64,000 bases of DNA from Sinorhizobium sp. A49 (GTDB lineage Bacteria > Pseudomonadota > Alphaproteobacteria > Rhizobiales > Rhizobiaceae): contig NZ_MUNW01000062.1 in assembly GCF_002002725.1 (NCBI RefSeq), positions 372,001 to 436,000 of the forward strand, written 5' to 3'. Numbering within the stretch: the stretch's first letter is position 1; each line of letters opens with the position of its first letter. This document shows positions 43,454-53,339 of this stretch, in pieces. The notes below the pieces were generated by a model, which saw nothing but the letters and a program-made list of their open reading frames with translations, was not told the origin of the DNA and made no database searches. The translations under genes and the position numbers were made by a program.

Positions 43454-44350
43454 ATGTCAGACGAGCATGAGTTTCTGCGCAATTCCGTCATCATCGGCGC
43501 CCACCCCGACGACGAGCTTTTGTGGTTCACCTCGATCCTCAAAAAGGTCGACGAGGTCATCATCCTCTACCGCGACATCTGGTCGGAGCCGCAGATGGGC
43601 AGCGCGCGCGTTGCCGCGATCAAGGCCTATCCGCGCGGCAATATCCGTTTCCTTGAGATGGAAGAGACCGGCTCCTTCGACTGCGCCGACTGGACGAACC
43701 CAAAGCCCGGCCCCTATGGCATGGAATTCGGCACTGAGGGCACACGCCGTGAGGCCAAGCGCGTGGTGAAGAAGTCGCTGTCACAGTTCATGCCCGGCAG
43801 CTTCCGGCATTCGACGCGACCGATTGCCCAGGCCTATCGCGACAACTACGAAACGCTCTACCGCACGCTGCTGCCGCTTTTGAAGCCCGAGATGAACGTC
43901 TTCACCCACAACCCCTGGGGCGAGTATGGCCACGAGGATCATGTGCAGGTGTTTCGCGTGCTCGACCGGCTGCGCGACGAGATCGGCTTCAAGCTATGGA
44001 TGTCCAACTATTGCACCGAGCGTTCGATGCCATTGGCCATGCAGTATTTCAGTCGCAAGCCGGTCAACTATTTCAGGCTGCCGGCCGACAAGGCCTTTGC
44101 CGAGGAGGTCGCCGCCGTCTATCGCGACAACGGCTGCTGGACCTGGCGCGACGACTGGATCTGGTTCGATGACGAATGCTTCATGGAAGCGCCGCGCAGC
44201 AAGCCCGAGGGCGGCGGCTTTCACTTGCTGCCGATGAACCTGTTCAACTTCGGCACGGTCGTACGCCGGCCGGTCAACGCACCGCTGCTTTTGGGTGCAG
44301 CCCTTTCGAGCGTCGTCGTCGGCGCAACCATCGCCGCCGCGCTGGAATGA
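43454..44350 (+). CDS. PIG-L (LmbE-like) family deacetylase with C-terminal membrane anchor
   Basis: Protein of 298 residues. The zinc-binding motif AHPDDE is at about residues 15-20 and the distal His pair is in WGEYGHEDHVQ (about 155-166), as in N-acetylglucosaminyl or mycothiol-type deacetylases. The last 25 residues (LLLGAALSSVVVGATIAAALE) form one membrane segment, unusual for the family. ATG 43454 was chosen; the long upstream frame overlaps the VOC gene. A strong terminator follows. The substrate is probably an N-acetylated sugar, not determined. Confidence 0.82.
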   Translation: MSDEHEFLRNSVIIGAHPDDELLWFTSILKKVDEVIILYRDIWSEPQMGSARVAAIKAYPRGNIRFLEMEETGSFDCADWTNPKPGPYGMEFGTEGTRREAKRVVKKSLSQFMPGSFRHSTRPIAQAYRDNYETLYRTLLPLLKPEMNVFTHNPWGEYGHEDHVQVFRVLDRLRDEIGFKLWMSNYCTERSMPLAMQYFSRKPVNYFRLPADKAFAEEVAAVYRDNGCWTWRDDWIWFDDECFMEAPRSKPEGGGFHLLPMNLFNFGTVVRRPVNAPLLLGAALSSVVVGATIAAALE

Positions 44351-44353
44351 TAT

Positions 44354-44380
44354 GGCCGCGTCGTCGGACGCGGCCGTTTT
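44354..44380 (+). terminator. intrinsic terminator of the PIG-L gene
   Basis: GGCCGCGTC (44354-44362) pairs perfectly with GACGCGGCC (44367-44375) around a four-base loop and is followed by GTTTT. Confidence 0.85.
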
Positions 44381-44402
44381 CCAAAATTGATGATCAGCGA
44401 TG

Positions 44403-44562
44403 CCCCTCATCCGCCTGCCGGCACCTTCTCCCCGCCTGCGGGGCGAAGGCAGCAAGCCGGTCTGGCCTCGCACCCGTCAACGTCGATGTTTGGCGAAAGC
44501 GTGGCGCCCAGCGGCTCTCTCCCCGCTGGCGGGGAGAGATGTCCGGCAGGACAGTGAGGGGC
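44403..44562. repeat. rhizobial palindromic intergenic repeat (second family)
   Basis: About 160 bases bounded by the inverted ends CCCCTCATCCGCCTGCCGG and CCGGCAGGACAGTGAGGGG. Inside are two stems: CCTTCTCCCCGCCTGCGGGG with GAAGG, and CTCTCCCCGCTGGCGGGGAGAG. Elements of this kind are common between genes in Rhizobiales. It lies between the PIG-L gene and the 3' end of fixP. Confidence 0.7.
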
Positions 44563-44590
44563 GCCTCCAGTAAATGGCCAATCGTGAGCC

Positions 44591-45454
44591 TTACTCGCCC
44601 CCACCCAGCGAATGCACGAACACCGCTAGCTGCTTGACCGTGGTGTCGCCGAGGCGCGGCAACCAGGCGGGCATGACGCCGTGCTTGGGCGCCTTCATCT
44701 GGGCGATGATCGCCTGCTCGCTTGAGCCGTTGAGCCAGAGCGCGTCGGCGAGGTCCGGCGCGCCGAACTCGCGGTTGCCCTTGGCGTCGGCCCCGTGGCA
44801 GGAGGCGCAATTGGCTTCGAACAGCGCCTTGCCCGGCTCGACCATTGCCGCATCCGAAGGCGTGCCGGTGAGGCTGACGACATAGGCTGCCGTCTGCTTG
44901 ATTTCCTCCGGCTTGAGGATCTCGGTAAAGGACGGCATTTCGGAGACGCGCGTATCGTCGTCGCCGGTATAGCGAATGCCATGCGCTACCGTCTGGTAGA
45001 TCTCCTCAGGCTTGCCGCCCCACAACCAGTCGTCGTCATTGAGGTTGGGGAACCCGGCCGAACCGGCAGCACCCGAGCCGTGGCACTGGGCACAGTTGAC
45101 CTTGAAGGCCGAGGCGCCGGCTGCAACCGCGAACTGGTGAAGCTGCGGATCGGCGATGATCTGATCGAGCGAGCTTGCCGCGATCTTTTCCAGGTTGCCC
45201 GCCTGCGCCGCCTTGGCATCTGAAAGCTCGACGCTGAGTTCGCCCCGGCTGGAGTAGCCGATGACGCCCTTGGTCGCATCGGTCAGAAGCGGCACCGCCG
45301 GATAGACGACCATATAGCCGATCGCCCAGACGATGGTGGCGTAGAAGGTATAAACCCACCAGCGCGGCATCGGGTTGTTGAGCTCGCGGATACCGTCCCA
45401 TTCGTGGCCGGTTGTTTCGACGCCGCTGATCTCGTCGACATGTTTGTCCGCCAT
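44591..45454 (-). CDS. fixP: cbb3-type cytochrome c oxidase subunit III (di-heme)
   Basis: Membrane-anchored di-heme cytochrome c of 287 residues, the electron entry subunit of the high-affinity oxidase. The N-terminal part has the family motif EWDGIRELNNPMPRWW (about 18-33) and one membrane segment (about 35-55). Heme-binding CAQCHG and CASCHG lie near residues 120 and 215, with Met ligands in VSEMPSF and HGVMPAW. Last gene of fixNOQP, three bases after fixQ. Confidence 0.96.
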   Translation of the reverse strand: MADKHVDEISGVETTGHEWDGIRELNNPMPRWWVYTFYATIVWAIGYMVVYPAVPLLTDATKGVIGYSSRGELSVELSDAKAAQAGNLEKIAASSLDQIIADPQLHQFAVAAGASAFKVNCAQCHGSGAAGSAGFPNLNDDDWLWGGKPEEIYQTVAHGIRYTGDDDTRVSEMPSFTEILKPEEIKQTAAYVVSLTGTPSDAAMVEPGKALFEANCASCHGADAKGNREFGAPDLADALWLNGSSEQAIIAQMKAPKHGVMPAWLPRLGDTTVKQLAVFVHSLGGGE

Positions 45455-45457
45455 GGA

Positions 45458-45610
45458 TCAATCCTCCTTCAGAGGTATGGCTGCGGCCCGTTCGGCGGCC
45501 TGCTTGGCGCCTGGCCGGAAGATGAAGGCGACGACGCCCAGGAAGAAGATCACCATGCCGAGCAGTGCCCAGCTGTCGGCGAATTGGCGCATGGCCGTGT
45601 AGGTTTCCAT
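45458..45610 (-). CDS. fixQ: cbb3-type oxidase subunit IV
   Basis: Short membrane protein of 50 residues: METYTAMRQFADSW, one membrane segment (ALLGMVIFFLGVVAFIF) and FRPGAKQ tail, the usual CcoQ layout. CcoQ stabilises the association of CcoP with the core. ATG 45610 has GGAGGG upstream; the longer frame overlaps fixO and was rejected. Confidence 0.94.
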   Translation of the reverse strand: METYTAMRQFADSWALLGMVIFFLGVVAFIFRPGAKQAAERAAAIPLKED

Positions 45611-45623
45611 GTCCGTGCCCTCC

Positions 45624-46355
45624 TTAGCGATAGCCCGTGGTGTCGTCGTAGGTCGAGAAATCGACGAGCGTGCCGAGCATCTGGAGATAGGCGACAAGCG
45701 CATCCATCTCCGTCAGCCTCTGCGGATCGCCGTCGAAGTCGCCGAGCTTGGCCTTGGGGTAGCGCGCCTCGACGCCTGACGTGTCCGCATTCGGGTCGGC
45801 CTGCGCCTTGATGTCGGCGGTGGCGTTCTCGACCATCTCGTCCGAATAGGGCACGCCGACGGCCCTGTTGGCCTTCAGCTGGCCGGCGACGTTGCGCACA
45901 TCGAGCGGCGTCGCCTTGAGGAAGGCGTAGCTCGGCATCACGGATTCCGGCACCACCGAGCGCGGCTCGATGAGGTGCTGCACGTGCCACTCGTTGGAGT
46001 AGCGGTCACCGACGCGGGCAAGATCAGGCCCGGTGCGCTTCGAGCCCCACTGGAACGGGTGGTCGTACATGGATTCCGCCGCCAGCGAGTAGTGTCCGTA
46101 ACGCTCCACCTCGTCGCGGAACGGCCGGATCATCTGGCTGTGACAGACATAGCAGCCTTCGCGAATGTAGATGTCGCGCCCAGCCAGTTCCAACGGCGAG
46201 TAGGGCCGCATGCCTTCGACCTTCTCGATGGTGTTTTCGAGATAGAACAGCGGCGCGATTTCAACGATGCCGCCGATCGAAACGACGAGGAGCGAGCCAA
46301 CGAGCAGCAGTGTTGCGTTGCGTTCCAACAGGGCGTGTTTGTCGAGAATGGACAT
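45624..46355 (-). CDS. fixO: cbb3-type cytochrome c oxidase subunit II (mono-heme)
   Basis: Membrane-anchored mono-heme cytochrome c of 243 residues. One N-terminal membrane segment (about 14-36) is followed by [21 protein letters not shown] with heme ligands C68, C71 and H72. The later [35 protein letters not shown] region holds the distal Met. It lies 13 bases after fixN in the same operon. Confidence 0.96.
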   Translation of the reverse strand: MSILDKHALLERNATLLLVGSLLVVSIGGIVEIAPLFYLENTIEKVEGMRPYSPLELAGRDIYIREGCYVCHSQMIRPFRDEVERYGHYSLAAESMYDHPFQWGSKRTGPDLARVGDRYSNEWHVQHLIEPRSVVPESVMPSYAFLKATPLDVRNVAGQLKANRAVGVPYSDEMVENATADIKAQADPNADTSGVEARYPKAKLGDFDGDPQRLTEMDALVAYLQMLGTLVDFSTYDDTTGYR

Positions 46356-46368
46356 GGTCTATGCCCTC

Positions 46369-47991
46369 CTATTCCGCTGGCTTGAGCACGGGCGTCGAAC
46401 CGAAGATCGGAGCTTCGTCACGCACGCGGCCAAGGATGGTCATTGTTACGTTGAAGGCCATGAGCAAGGCGCCGGCGAGGAACAGGGCACCGCCCAGTGC
46501 ACGCAGCACGTAGTAGGGCAGCATGGCCGCGACCGATTCCGCGAAGGAATAGACGAGGAAGCCCTGGTCGTCGTATTCGCGCCACATCAGGCCCTGCTGG
46601 ATGCCGGCGACCCACATGACGGCGGCGTAGACGACGATGCCGAGCGTGGCGAGCCAGAAGTGCCAGTTGACCATGCGCACGCTATAGAGCCGCTCGCGGT
46701 TCCACAGCTTCGGTGTGAGATAGTAGATCGCGCCGAAGGTGATCAGGCCGTTCCAGCCGAGCGCACCCGAGTGCACGTGGCCGATCGTCCAGTCGGTGTA
46801 GTGGCTGAGCGAGTTGACGGTCTTGATCGACATCATCGGACCTTCGAAGGTCGCCATGCCGTAGAAGGCGACGGCCATGACCATCATGCGGATGATCGGG
46901 TCGGTACGGATCTTGTCCCAGGCGCCCGAAAGCGTCATCAGGCCGTTGATCATGCCACCCCAGGACGGCATCCACAGCATGATGGAGAAGACCATGCCGA
47001 GCGTCTGCGCCCAGTCCGGCAGAGCCGTGTAGTGCAGGTGGTGCGGACCGGCCCAGATGTACATGAAGATCAGCGACCAGAAGTGGATGATCGACAGGCG
47101 GTACGAGTAGACCGGGCGGTTGGCCTGCTTCGGGATGAAGTAATACATCATGCCGAGGAAGCCGGCCGTCAGGAAGAAGCCGACGGCGTTGTGGCCGTAC
47201 CACCACTGTGTCAGCGCGTCCTGCACCCCGGCAAAGGCCGAGTAGCTCTTGGAGCCGAGGAACGACACCGGAACCGCCAGGTTGTTTACGATGTGCAGCA
47301 TGGCGATGGTGACGATGAAGGCGAGGTAGAACCAGTTCGCCACGTAGATATGTGGCTCCTTGCGCCTGAGCAGCGTGCCCATAAATACTGCGAGATAGGC
47401 AACCCAGACGATCGTCAGCCAGAGATCGACGTACCATTCCGGCTCGGCGTATTCCTTCGACTGGGTGATGCCCAGCAGATAGCCGGTGGCAGCCATGACG
47501 ATGAACAGCTGGTAGCCCCAAAACACGAACCAGGCGAGATTGCCGCCGAACAGGCGGGCGCGGCTGGTGCGCTGGACGATGTAGAACGAGGTCGCGATCA
47601 GCGCGTTGCCGCCGAAGGCGAAGATCACCGCCGAGGTGTGCAGCGGCCGCATGCGGCCGAAGTTGAACCACGGCTCGATGTTGAGGTCCGGAAAGGCCAG
47701 TTGGAGCGCAACCACGACACCCACGAGGAAGCCGACGACGCCCCAGAAGACGGTGGCGATGACACCATATTTCACCACGTCGTCGGAATATTCCGACAGC
47801 GGTGCGGCCGCCCTGCCCGCAGATGCAGGGCTGAAGTCGAGGCGCCGCAGCATTACGATCGTGCTGCCGAGCAGCACGAAGAACAGCACCCACATATGGG
47901 ATTCAAACTGCCGGTCCTGCGCAAATCCGGCGCCTAGTAGCGCCAGAAATGCGCCGACCCCGAGCAGGATCGTCTCGAAAGTGTATTTCAT
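46369..47991 (-). CDS. fixN: cbb3-type cytochrome c oxidase catalytic subunit I
   Basis: Heme-copper oxidase core of 540 residues with about twelve membrane segments. Ligand regions for the low-spin heme, high-spin heme b3 and CuB are present ([62 protein letters not shown] with the His pair; [13 protein letters not shown]). Reduces O2 to water at very low oxygen. ATG 47991 begins the normal KYTFET N-terminus; the frame extends into the hemerythrin gene region and was rejected. FNR box 103 bases upstream. First gene of fixNOQP. Confidence 0.96.
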   Translation of the reverse strand: MKYTFETILLGVGAFLALLGAGFAQDRQFESHMWVLFFVLLGSTIVMLRRLDFSPASAGRAAAPLSEYSDDVVKYGVIATVFWGVVGFLVGVVVALQLAFPDLNIEPWFNFGRMRPLHTSAVIFAFGGNALIATSFYIVQRTSRARLFGGNLAWFVFWGYQLFIVMAATGYLLGITQSKEYAEPEWYVDLWLTIVWVAYLAVFMGTLLRRKEPHIYVANWFYLAFIVTIAMLHIVNNLAVPVSFLGSKSYSAFAGVQDALTQWWYGHNAVGFFLTAGFLGMMYYFIPKQANRPVYSYRLSIIHFWSLIFMYIWAGPHHLHYTALPDWAQTLGMVFSIMLWMPSWGGMINGLMTLSGAWDKIRTDPIIRMMVMAVAFYGMATFEGPMMSIKTVNSLSHYTDWTIGHVHSGALGWNGLITFGAIYYLTPKLWNRERLYSVRMVNWHFWLATLGIVVYAAVMWVAGIQQGLMWREYDDQGFLVYSFAESVAAMLPYYVLRALGGALFLAGALLMAFNVTMTILGRVRDEAPIFGSTPVLKPAE

Positions 47992-48093
47992 GGTTGGGTC
48001 CCCAACTTTATCCGATGCAGACGCGTGCGCACACCTAGAGGTGGCATGGCAGCGCAGCTTGGCGGAACCTGTCAGAATCGCAGCGCCTGCACC

Positions 48094-48107
48094 TTGATTC
48101 AGATCAA
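48094..48107. promoter_or_regulatory. FNR/FixK box between fixN and the hemerythrin-like gene
   Basis: TTGATTCAGATCAA is a perfect match to TTGAT-n4-ATCAA. It lies 103 bases upstream of fixN and 74 bases upstream of the divergent hemerythrin-like gene, so it could serve both promoters. Confidence 0.88.
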
Positions 48108-48180
48108 GGCCGGCGGTGCCGACTTGCATCACCCTCAGGAAACAATGAGGGAGCGCCATAGGAGCTGGCGTCAGAGCAGC

Positions 48181-48705
48181 ATGAAGAGAACGAATGACAA
48201 CGGCCGGATCAGGCCATGGACCGGTTTGCCGCCACGCCCTGCCCTTTCGGGCGAACCGCGGGCCTGGCTGGCGCGCGCGCATCAGGAGCAGCTTGCGCTC
48301 TGCAACAGCCTGGAGGAAATCGCCGACAGCCTGCCGGCCGAAATCGACCGGCAAAAATGCGCCTACGCCGCCAAGATGCTGGAACCGCTCATCCGCGAGC
48401 TGCATTCCGGCGAAGAAAGTGCGGTGTTTCGCTGGGTCGAGCAGAACTGCGGCGACGACCCTTCGATCGCCGCCACGCTGGCGCGGCTGAAATACGAGCA
48501 CTGCGAGGATGAGTGCTTTGCCGAAGAACTGTCGGAGATGCTGGTGAAGCTCGGCGCAGCCGATGACAGCGTGAATGCAGAGACTGCAGGCTACATGCTG
48601 CGCGGTTTCTTTACAAATCTGCGCAGGCACATCGGCTTCGAGCAGGAATGTCTTCGCACGCTGCTTCCGGCCAGTTCAGACATCGTGCGCGCCGACATCA
48701 ACTGA
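48181..48705 (+). CDS. hemerythrin-like domain protein
   Basis: Helical protein of 174 residues with a four-helix HHE pattern: [56 protein letters not shown] and [17 protein letters not shown] (about 43-165). The His and Glu in these helices could bind a di-iron centre. The exact ligand spacing is not classic, so function is open: oxygen or NO sensing, or control of fix expression. ATG 48181 was chosen since the upstream frame crosses the FNR box. Confidence 0.72.
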   Translation: MKRTNDNGRIRPWTGLPPRPALSGEPRAWLARAHQEQLALCNSLEEIADSLPAEIDRQKCAYAAKMLEPLIRELHSGEESAVFRWVEQNCGDDPSIAATLARLKYEHCEDECFAEELSEMLVKLGAADDSVNAETAGYMLRGFFTNLRRHIGFEQECLRTLLPASSDIVRADIN

Positions 48706-48861
48706 GAGCGCCGCGGCCCTGCTGCCTAGTTCCCTGGGTCGGACGCGATCCGGGGACGAAATGATTCTGCAGGTACAATGAGGAGCAGCGCCCGCGCGTC
48801 ACATTCGGCGCGCGGCGCCTCAGGCGCCACCGCCGTTTCGCAACCGGCCTGACGAATGTCC

Positions 48862-49572
48862 TCAGGCGGCAATCGCCCGGCGCCGGTCGGCATGTTCCTG
48901 GATCACCAGGATCGCGCCGATAAGCTTGCCGTTGCTCGACATGCACGGCGTCAGCCGGCAGCGCACGACGACCGTTCGCGCATCGACGGTCTTGGCGAAG
49001 GTATAGTCGACCACCTCACCCGAAAAACAGCGGTCCAGATAGTTCTTCACCCGCAGCTCGAAGCGCTGGATGCCGATGAATTCGACGATATGCCGGCCGA
49101 TGAGATCCATCGGGCGGCTCTCGAGATGGTTGGCATTGAGCGGATTTGTATAGAGATACCGATAGTCCGGCGTGATCACCGCGATGCGGTCCGGAAAGCT
49201 GTCGAGGATCGCTTCGTTGAGCAACCCCTCGTCGGCCCGGCCCTTGTGTGGCGCAGCAGGCGCGCGCTCCAGGCGCAGCTCGGCGGCGTTGACCGCGCCG
49301 GTCGCCGCGAAATAGCGATTGATCAGCGATTGCAGCAACTGCGAATGCCGCAGCACGCAGGAAATGTCGTCGGCCTCGACGCGCAGAATATCGATCAGAA
49401 ACTGGAACTGAAGGCGGGCATCCTCGACGCTCACTGCCTTCTCGTCATAGACCGACTTCAGAATAGGATCGAGTTCACGATCCAGAAGTCCGATCAGATG
49501 CTCGTCTGCCGTACGTACAGCATACTGCAACTGTGAATACTTGAACCAGAACAGCTCAATCAGTGCGTTCAA
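48862..49572 (-). CDS. PAS-domain protein
   Basis: Protein of 236 residues. The N-terminal half is helical (LNALIELFWFKYSQLQYAVRTADEHLIGLLDRELDPIL, about 1-38, may be a dimerisation region). The C-terminal half is one PAS domain: AILDSFPDRIAVITPDYRYLYTNPLNANHLESRPMDLIGRHIVEFIG, then the FELRVKNYLDRCFSGEVVDYTF loop and final strands RTVVVRCRLTPCMS, GAILVIQEH. No kinase, cyclase or DNA-binding output follows. The TTG at 49572, with GGGG upstream, starts the conserved region; a longer frame lacks plausible content. Ligand unknown. Confidence 0.72.
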   Translation of the reverse strand: MNALIELFWFKYSQLQYAVRTADEHLIGLLDRELDPILKSVYDEKAVSVEDARLQFQFLIDILRVEADDISCVLRHSQLLQSLINRYFAATGAVNAAELRLERAPAAPHKGRADEGLLNEAILDSFPDRIAVITPDYRYLYTNPLNANHLESRPMDLIGRHIVEFIGIQRFELRVKNYLDRCFSGEVVDYTFAKTVDARTVVVRCRLTPCMSSNGKLIGAILVIQEHADRRRAIAA

Positions 49573-49913
49573 TTCGAAACCCCAATTCCCCCACGGCCGA
49601 GGCCGCGCCGATGCACTTAGACGACAGGCTTTAATGGTGTAGACGCTGATCCAGGTTTTGACGCCTCCCTCACACCCATTCGCGAAAACCGCATGACTTT
49701 GGCCACCCAAAGCGCTTGCAGTCTGTCCCCCGCGACACAACGGGGAGTTTACACTCATTGCCGCGCCGTTCAACATCAGAAAGGAAAGCTTGCCGCCTGC
49801 AAACGTTTTCACAAACGCAAAGGCGCCGTTTTCCGGCGTCAGACGTAAAAAGACCGCTTGGAATCCAGCGTTGCAAACACGCAACCGCGACACTTCATCG
49901 GGTTCAAGGAGAA
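49573..49913. other. intergenic region, no gene seen
   Basis: 341 bases between the PAS gene and the 3' end of lpxXL. Open frames are low-quality extensions of the PAS frame. A GCCG/CGGC stem near 49828-49846 may end the lpxXL transcript. The PAS gene promoter must lie here; no motif was identified. Confidence 0.4.
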
Positions 49914-50843
49914 TCAGTCCTTGAGATGGCGCTTGATGTGCCAGCGATCATGGTACCACAGCCATTGGCCGGGATACTCCCGGACCCAGCTCTCGACCTT
50001 GTCGTTGAGCACCTGCGCCGTGGCGTTGACGTCGACGGCGCCATCGGCTTTGCGCGGGATGTCGATCGCCGGTTCCAGCTCCAGCCGGAAACGATTGCCG
50101 GGCAGCCGGATGCAGCGGGCGGGATAGACCTCGCAGTTGAACTGGCGCACCAGCTTGGCCAAGAGCGGATTGGTCTGCACGTCCTGCCCGAAGAACTTGG
50201 TCTTCAGCCCCTTTCGGAACTTCTGGTCGACGAGAACGCCGACGCCGTTGCCGCGCTCGAGCTGGCGCGCCAGTGCAAAGGACGAACCCGCATGCGACGG
50301 CACGAGGTTGCCCATGCGCTCCTTGCGGAACTCGAAGACCTTCTCGGCCACGTAGGGGTTGTTCGGCGGGCGGAACAGCACCGTGACTTCGAGCCCGAAA
50401 GCCGAGCCTGCCACCGGCAGCATTTCGAAATTGCCGCTGTGGGCGGTAAAGACGATGAAGGGCCGCGGATTGTCGCGCAATTCGAGGAACAGTGGAACGC
50501 CCGAAACTTCGACGCGGCCGGGCGTGGTCGCTTCCGGGTCGAAATCGAACAGCCGGTCGAGGAAGACATATTCGGCCGCCATGCGGCCCATATTGCCCCA
50601 GCTCTCCATGGCGATCGCTTCGATCTCGGCCTCGCTCTTTTCGGGAAAGGCGTTGCGCAGATTGGTCAGCGTCAGCTTGTGGCGGCTGGTCTTCGGACCG
50701 ATGAAGCGCGCGACGCGATCCATGAACCGGATCGCGCCGTCGGCCGGAAACAATTTCAGGATCGTCAGAAGCAGGAAGACGAATTGCGCAATCAGCCACT
50801 GCCGGAAACGATCCGCTGCCAGAACCAGCCGTGTGATCAGCAT
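49914..50843 (-). CDS. lpxXL: lipid A very-long-chain acyltransferase LpxXL
   Basis: Inner-membrane acyltransferase of 309 residues, LpxL/HtrB family, that attaches the 27-hydroxyoctacosanoyl-type chain to lipid A from AcpXL. A membrane anchor lies near the N-terminus (about 14-32). The catalytic His/Glu motif is in FTAHSGNFEMLP (about 130-141). C-terminal WYHDRWHIKRH is usual. ATG 50843 lies 11 bases after the adhXL stop, so it ends the VLCFA operon. The assignment rests on the conserved gene order as well as the family. Confidence 0.9.
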   Translation of the reverse strand: MLITRLVLAADRFRQWLIAQFVFLLLTILKLFPADGAIRFMDRVARFIGPKTSRHKLTLTNLRNAFPEKSEAEIEAIAMESWGNMGRMAAEYVFLDRLFDFDPEATTPGRVEVSGVPLFLELRDNPRPFIVFTAHSGNFEMLPVAGSAFGLEVTVLFRPPNNPYVAEKVFEFRKERMGNLVPSHAGSSFALARQLERGNGVGVLVDQKFRKGLKTKFFGQDVQTNPLLAKLVRQFNCEVYPARCIRLPGNRFRLELEPAIDIPRKADGAVDVNATAQVLNDKVESWVREYPGQWLWYHDRWHIKRHLKD

Positions 50844-50854
50844 GCGCACGTGGA

Positions 50855-51883
50855 TCAATCCATCTTCAGGATGATCTTGCCGAAGATCTGGCGCGATTCC
50901 ATCCGCTCCAGAGCCCGGTCGATCTCGTCGAAACCGACCTGCGTGTCGATGACAGGGTGCACCAGGCCGCGCGCCATCTTCTGCATGGCGTTGGCCATGT
51001 TCTCCATGCGGCAACCGAAGGAGCCGAGCAGCTTCAGCTGCTGCTGGAACAGCATCATCAGGTTCATGTCGGTCGACACGCCCGAGGTCGAGCCACAGGT
51101 GACCAGGCGGCCTCCCCGCTTCATGCACAGCATGGAGCCGGCCCAGGTATCCTTGCCGACGTGTTCGAACACGACGTCGACGCCCTTCTTCTTGGTCAGC
51201 TTGCGCACGACGCCTTCGAAGCGGTCGGTGCGGTAGTTGATGACGTGATCGGCGCCAAGCGCCTTGGCCTTCTCGATCTTGTCATCCGAGCCGACGGTGG
51301 TGATGACGGTGCAGCCAATCTTCTTGGCAAGCTGGATCGCCGCCGAGCCGATGCCGGAGCCGCCGGCATGAACGAGGATCGTTTCGCCCGGCTCGAGCTT
51401 GGCATTGTCGAAGAGCATGTGCTCGACCGTGCCGAAGGTTACCGGCGCAAGCGCTGCGGCAACCGCATCGATGCCGGGAGGTGCAGGCACCAGCAGGCGG
51501 GCCGGAAGATTGATCTTTTCCTGCGCAAAGCCGTCGAGGTGGAAGCCGTGCACACCGCCCACATGTTCGCAAAGATTGTCGCGGCCTTCGCGGCACGGGC
51601 GGCAGAGACCGCAGGTGCGCGCGCCGTAGATCGACACGAGCTGTCCCGGCAGAACGCTCGAAACACCCGGGCCGATGGCATCGACGACACCGGCTGCCTC
51701 GGCGCCGATGACGAGCGGCATCTTGCGCTTGGCAAACGCCATTCCGCGCCAGCCCCAGACGTCGATGTGATTGAGCGCAACAGCCTTGACCCGGAGCGTC
51801 ACTTCGCCCGGGCCTGGCGCTTCCGGCTCGGGAATGTCGGTGATTTCGAGCTTGCGGTCATCGAGCAGTTGCAGGGCGCGCAT
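50855..51883 (-). CDS. adhXL: MDR-family dehydrogenase/reductase of the VLCFA cluster
   Basis: Medium-chain dehydrogenase/reductase of 342 residues. Structural-zinc cysteines are present in CGLCRPCREGRDNLC (about 94-108), and the NADPH site in HAGGSGIGSAAIQLAKK. The catalytic-zinc ligands of alcohol dehydrogenases are missing: ALNHID replaces the Cys-containing segment and VIGAEAAG the GHE motif. ALNHID and GAEAAG fit quinone-oxidoreductase or enoyl-reductase branches. In the cluster it may act as the enoyl reductase of chain elongation. It follows fabF1XL after about 160 bases that contain a repeat. Confidence 0.85.
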   Translation of the reverse strand: MRALQLLDDRKLEITDIPEPEAPGPGEVTLRVKAVALNHIDVWGWRGMAFAKRKMPLVIGAEAAGVVDAIGPGVSSVLPGQLVSIYGARTCGLCRPCREGRDNLCEHVGGVHGFHLDGFAQEKINLPARLLVPAPPGIDAVAAALAPVTFGTVEHMLFDNAKLEPGETILVHAGGSGIGSAAIQLAKKIGCTVITTVGSDDKIEKAKALGADHVINYRTDRFEGVVRKLTKKKGVDVVFEHVGKDTWAGSMLCMKRGGRLVTCGSTSGVSTDMNLMMLFQQQLKLLGSFGCRMENMANAMQKMARGLVHPVIDTQVGFDEIDRALERMESRQIFGKIILKMD

Positions 51884-51993
51884 GATCTTTCCTCTGCCTT
51901 GGCGGCATCCATTCGTCTGAAGGTTCTGCTGCCTGGTTCTTGCTGAAACCGGATCCGATTTGAGGAAGAACCACGCAGCAGGTCTAATGCGTT

Positions 51994-52033
51994 ACAGCGT
52001 CCCTTGCGCGCCATATCCGGCGCGCAGCGCTGT
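51994..52033. repeat. short palindromic intergenic repeat (third family)
   Basis: ACAGCG-n6-GCGCGCC-n6-GGCGCGC-AG-CGCTGT, a hairpin-forming element between fabF1XL and adhXL. A related sequence lies at 58462-58500. Confidence 0.5.
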
Positions 52034-52043
52034 CGCCGTTGGC

Positions 52044-53327
<1,284 letters not shown>

Positions 53328-53339
53328 CAATCGTTCCTC

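Noticed and set aside
46267-47937. 556-codon + strand frame opposite fixN
   Set aside because: Antisense shadow of the cbb3 oxidase gene, rich in charged residues as expected from complementing membrane-protein codons.
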